64,000 nt of DNA from Alopecurus myosuroides (lineage: Eukaryota > Streptophyta > Magnoliopsida > Poales > Poaceae). The position numbers and the translations under genes are program-made. Below are positions 61,664 through 64,000 of the stretch, in pieces; the stretch's first letter is position 1; each line of letters opens with the position of its first letter. The stretch is taken from NCBI GenBank assembly GCA_028641055.1, contig CM054063.1:182782756-182846755 (forward strand), in the 5' to 3' direction. Below the pieces are notes generated by a model. The model was not told the origin of the DNA and did not search any database. It saw only the letters and a program-made list of their open reading frames with translations.

Positions 61664-64000
61664 TGTAGCGCCCTACCTTTTAATAAAGATAGAACACCTG
61701 TGCAACCTGCTATTCCCGGGATCTCTGGTAGCATACACATGAAAAAATGGAATATTCATTGAAATAGCATCATACTACATCGTTGATCCAGTGGATAAGA
61801 AATAAAATATCCTTACAATTGGCATAGTCATCATGGACTAGCCCAATAACAAAATTTCAAAGTAAACACAGTGGAAACAAATCTTCAATGAGCCTTCTTC
61901 ACTCCATGCGCCATAGGGAGAACATGTTGGCGATAGACTCGAGATCCTAAATGAAATCCTCACTCGTCTTCAAATTCATCTGCACGTTGGAATATGCAGC
62001 CCCCATAGGGGAGGAAGTCAGTACAAACAATGTACTAGCAAGTGACACTTGTATGGTGGCAGTTTTGAGGAATAATCTATCTACATGATATTTGGCTTGT
62101 GGAGGCTGGGCTATTTGCATAAAGCCAGTTTTGTCCTATATTTGTAAATCATTTTAAACAAATGAAAACATTTGTACAATCATTCATGGCTAAACCACCA
62201 TAAAGTTGGACAAATCATCATGGCTAAACCACCATGAACTTTGATAAATCAGCATGGCTAAACCACCATGAAGTTTGAAAGTCATCATGGGTTAACCACC
62301 ATGAAGTTTGATAAACCATAATGGCTAAACCACCATGAAGTTTGATTGTGGCATCATGGCTAAACCACCATGTGCCCTATAAAGGGTTTCTACCATATTT
62401 TATTTCATTCAGAAAAGATGAGGAGATCCTTCGGCACCAACTCTGTCTAGCTGCTCAACTGGCCCATAATCGGGGACACGGCTAAGATCTTAGTTTTTAA
62501 ACTCTGCAGAGGTTGTACACTTTCACCTTGAGACTCATTTTCCCCAAGAGAAGAATGAGAAAAGATCTTTGGGAATAGGGATTCAACCATACCAGCATGA
62601 CTCGACGCTCCTAAAATTCTACCACCCAATGTCATACAACAGGATGAACCCTCACAACTTACTTAATCTTGGCAGAGCCCATATTACCTCAAGGCTGCAC
62701 TGGAAGCTAACTATACAGTGAAGACCTACAAATCTCTTTAATCCTGGGTGGCGGTCCACAAGTGTACTCTCAGGTGATAACCCCCACATTCATGGCTAAA
62801 CCACCATGAACATGGTCCTGAGTAGCCACTCAACATAATCCAAGCAAGGTTCAATCCACCCAGGTGTTTCATTGGGTTGTTAATTTTCAATTTTCAAAAC
62901 ATCACAACCCAACAAGTAACAACAATAGTTGTGATAGCATTCTAGCATAGCTAAACTAGTATCTAGTAGAGGTTTCAGGTTGTCTACACACTACTAGGTA
63001 TTTCTAAGCATAACATATACTTTGGAAAATAATTAAAATCACCTATGATGCATACTATTGAAAACACTAATGCAATCGAAAACAAAAGTGGGACATGAGC
63101 ATCACTTGCCTTGCGGAAATTGGTATAGAAACACTCTCTTCACAATAGAATGTTGCTCTCCTACAATCTAAACCATATAAATTAATAACAATAAACAAGC
63201 AATTCACCAACAAACAAACAAATACAACTCAATATACAATACAGAAGCATAACAAGTTATTCAACTTGATTGGTGTTAACATGGACAAGGTTTTGACACA
63301 TAATTCAATATAAAAAAGAACTAAGTGTTTGGTCATGGGGTTTTCCATTGGTGGTTAACAGTTGTCAAGGAATATCACTTCACTCAATATACAAAAGAAG
63401 TGGATGTGATATGGTTTAGGGTTTTAGAAAACAAATCCATGATCAACATGATTCATTTCATGGCTTTGGTTAGTAGGGTTGAAGAAATTTACAATATGGC
63501 TTGTAAATTTACAAAAGGTAGTGGGCTATGGGTTTCTGGTCCAAAAGTTACTTTCCATATGATCAACATGAAATGGGTGTTGGTTTTGATCAAAATGATC
63601 ATACCATAATAATCCTAAATGGGGGTTTCATTAAACAACATTTAATTTATAATGGCTTACTACTATGGATGGTTTATATGATAAGGATTACATTGAATGG
63701 AATATATGGTCAAAAATAGTTTGGTTACTGGTTTCTCTGTTCTAAGGTTACTAAATGGAACAATTTTCCATAAGAAAACTAATTCAAATTATTTATAGAA
63801 TTAAAACTAGGTGCAAAATACTCAAATGGTCATTTAAATTCTAAACTACATTTTAATTGGTACAATTATTATTTATTGACAGAGGGTATGAAAGTACAAA
63901 TCCTAAGGATTCCAAAAATATTTTATTTGCAATTTTTGGATTTGTAGATTTTGAATTATGTCAAAATTTATCAATTAAGCATATTTAAATTTGAACCTAT
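61664..64000 (-). repeat. Element Y 5' LTR, runs past the window end
   Basis: Starts TGTAGCGCCCTACC. 62490-63821 repeats 24665-25996 and 63826-64000 repeats 41537 onwards, uninterrupted here, which proves the element B target. No gene is seen; open frames such as 63325-63609 are LTR sequence. Confidence 0.85.
62183..62371. repeat. ~33-bp tandem repeat with CATGG/CCATG palindromes
   Basis: Six units of the type CATGGCTAAACCACCATGAA plus GTTTGATAAATCAT. Each contains an inverted CATGG...CCATG pair. A single further copy stands at 62791-62808 and at 24969-24986 in the other LTR. Confidence 0.85.

Larger units (their letters stand above)
24665..64000 (-). mobile_element. Element Y: old Tekay-like gypsy retrotransposon, host of B and C
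   Basis: Its left (3') LTR is 24665-25996 plus 41537-43498 and is interrupted by element B. The interior is 43499-44186 plus 59624-61663 and is interrupted by element C. The right (5') LTR starts at 61664 and runs off the window. LTR ends: TGTAACATCCC (minus, at 43498) and GGGCGCTACA (minus, at 61664). The primer-binding site is of initiator-Met type. The first 1332 bp of the left LTR match 62490-63821 almost base for base, and 41537 onward matches 63826 to the end. The left LTR lacks about 827 bp at the Harbinger junction. Adding these, the LTR is about 4.1 kb, in the range of Tekay-type elements (from memory). Only integrase remains of pol. Confidence 0.8.

Overview
The window is plant nuclear DNA from a grass. 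Panicoid is the likeliest subfamily, but that is inference. The evidence is grass-type Ty3/gypsy elements of the Tat and Tekay lineages, Helitron, hAT, PIF/Harbinger and CACTA termini, GT-AG introns, Pol II TATA boxes and captured plant gene fragments. There is no bacterial, organellar, rRNA or tRNA signal.

Layout. (i) 610-5680: three near-identical 1.69 kb tandem units. Each carries the promoter and first two exons of a small heavy-metal-associated (HMA) gene joined to a decayed thaumatin-like gene, all on the minus strand. (ii) 6167-11536: a candidate minus-strand Helitron holding an inverted-repeat DNA element with a BEL1-like (POX domain) fragment. (iii) 11566-13445: AT-rich tandem repeats, then an apparently intact two-exon WRN-type 3'-5' exonuclease gene next to a CACTA terminus. 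(iv) 13849-24664: a PIF/Harbinger transposase gene split by two insertions. One is a hAT element, itself carrying a Helitron, in its second intron. The other is a deleted Tat retrotransposon (element A) in its first exon. (v) 24665-64000: an old Tekay-like retrotransposon (element Y, minus strand). Two complete, young Tat retrotransposons sit in it: B in its long terminal repeat (LTR), C in its integrase.

B (25997-41531, target-site duplication AAAAT) and C (44187-59618, CCGAC) share one architecture: LTR, primer-binding site, gag-protease, a single in-frame UAG, RT - RNase H - second RNase H - 21-bp repeat - integrase, and then a long region on the opposite strand. That region encodes an eight-exon spliced gene with its own TATA promoter next to the 3' LTR. 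Its first exon carries a domain resembling the Pfam 'putative gypsy type transposon' family (PF04195). My splice model keeps frame across all eight exons in B (about 1412 codons). In C it is broken by one UAG. In element A it is almost the only internal sequence kept. This antisense gene, with its conserved promoter and minisatellite first intron, is the most interesting system here.

Relative order of events from the nesting: Y came first; Harbinger went into Y's LTR; hAT and A went into Harbinger; a Helitron went into the hAT; B and C went into Y. By eye, LTR pairs differ at about 1 site in B, about 7 in C and about 11 in A, so B is the youngest. All identifications come from reading sequence and remembered family motifs; no database search was run.
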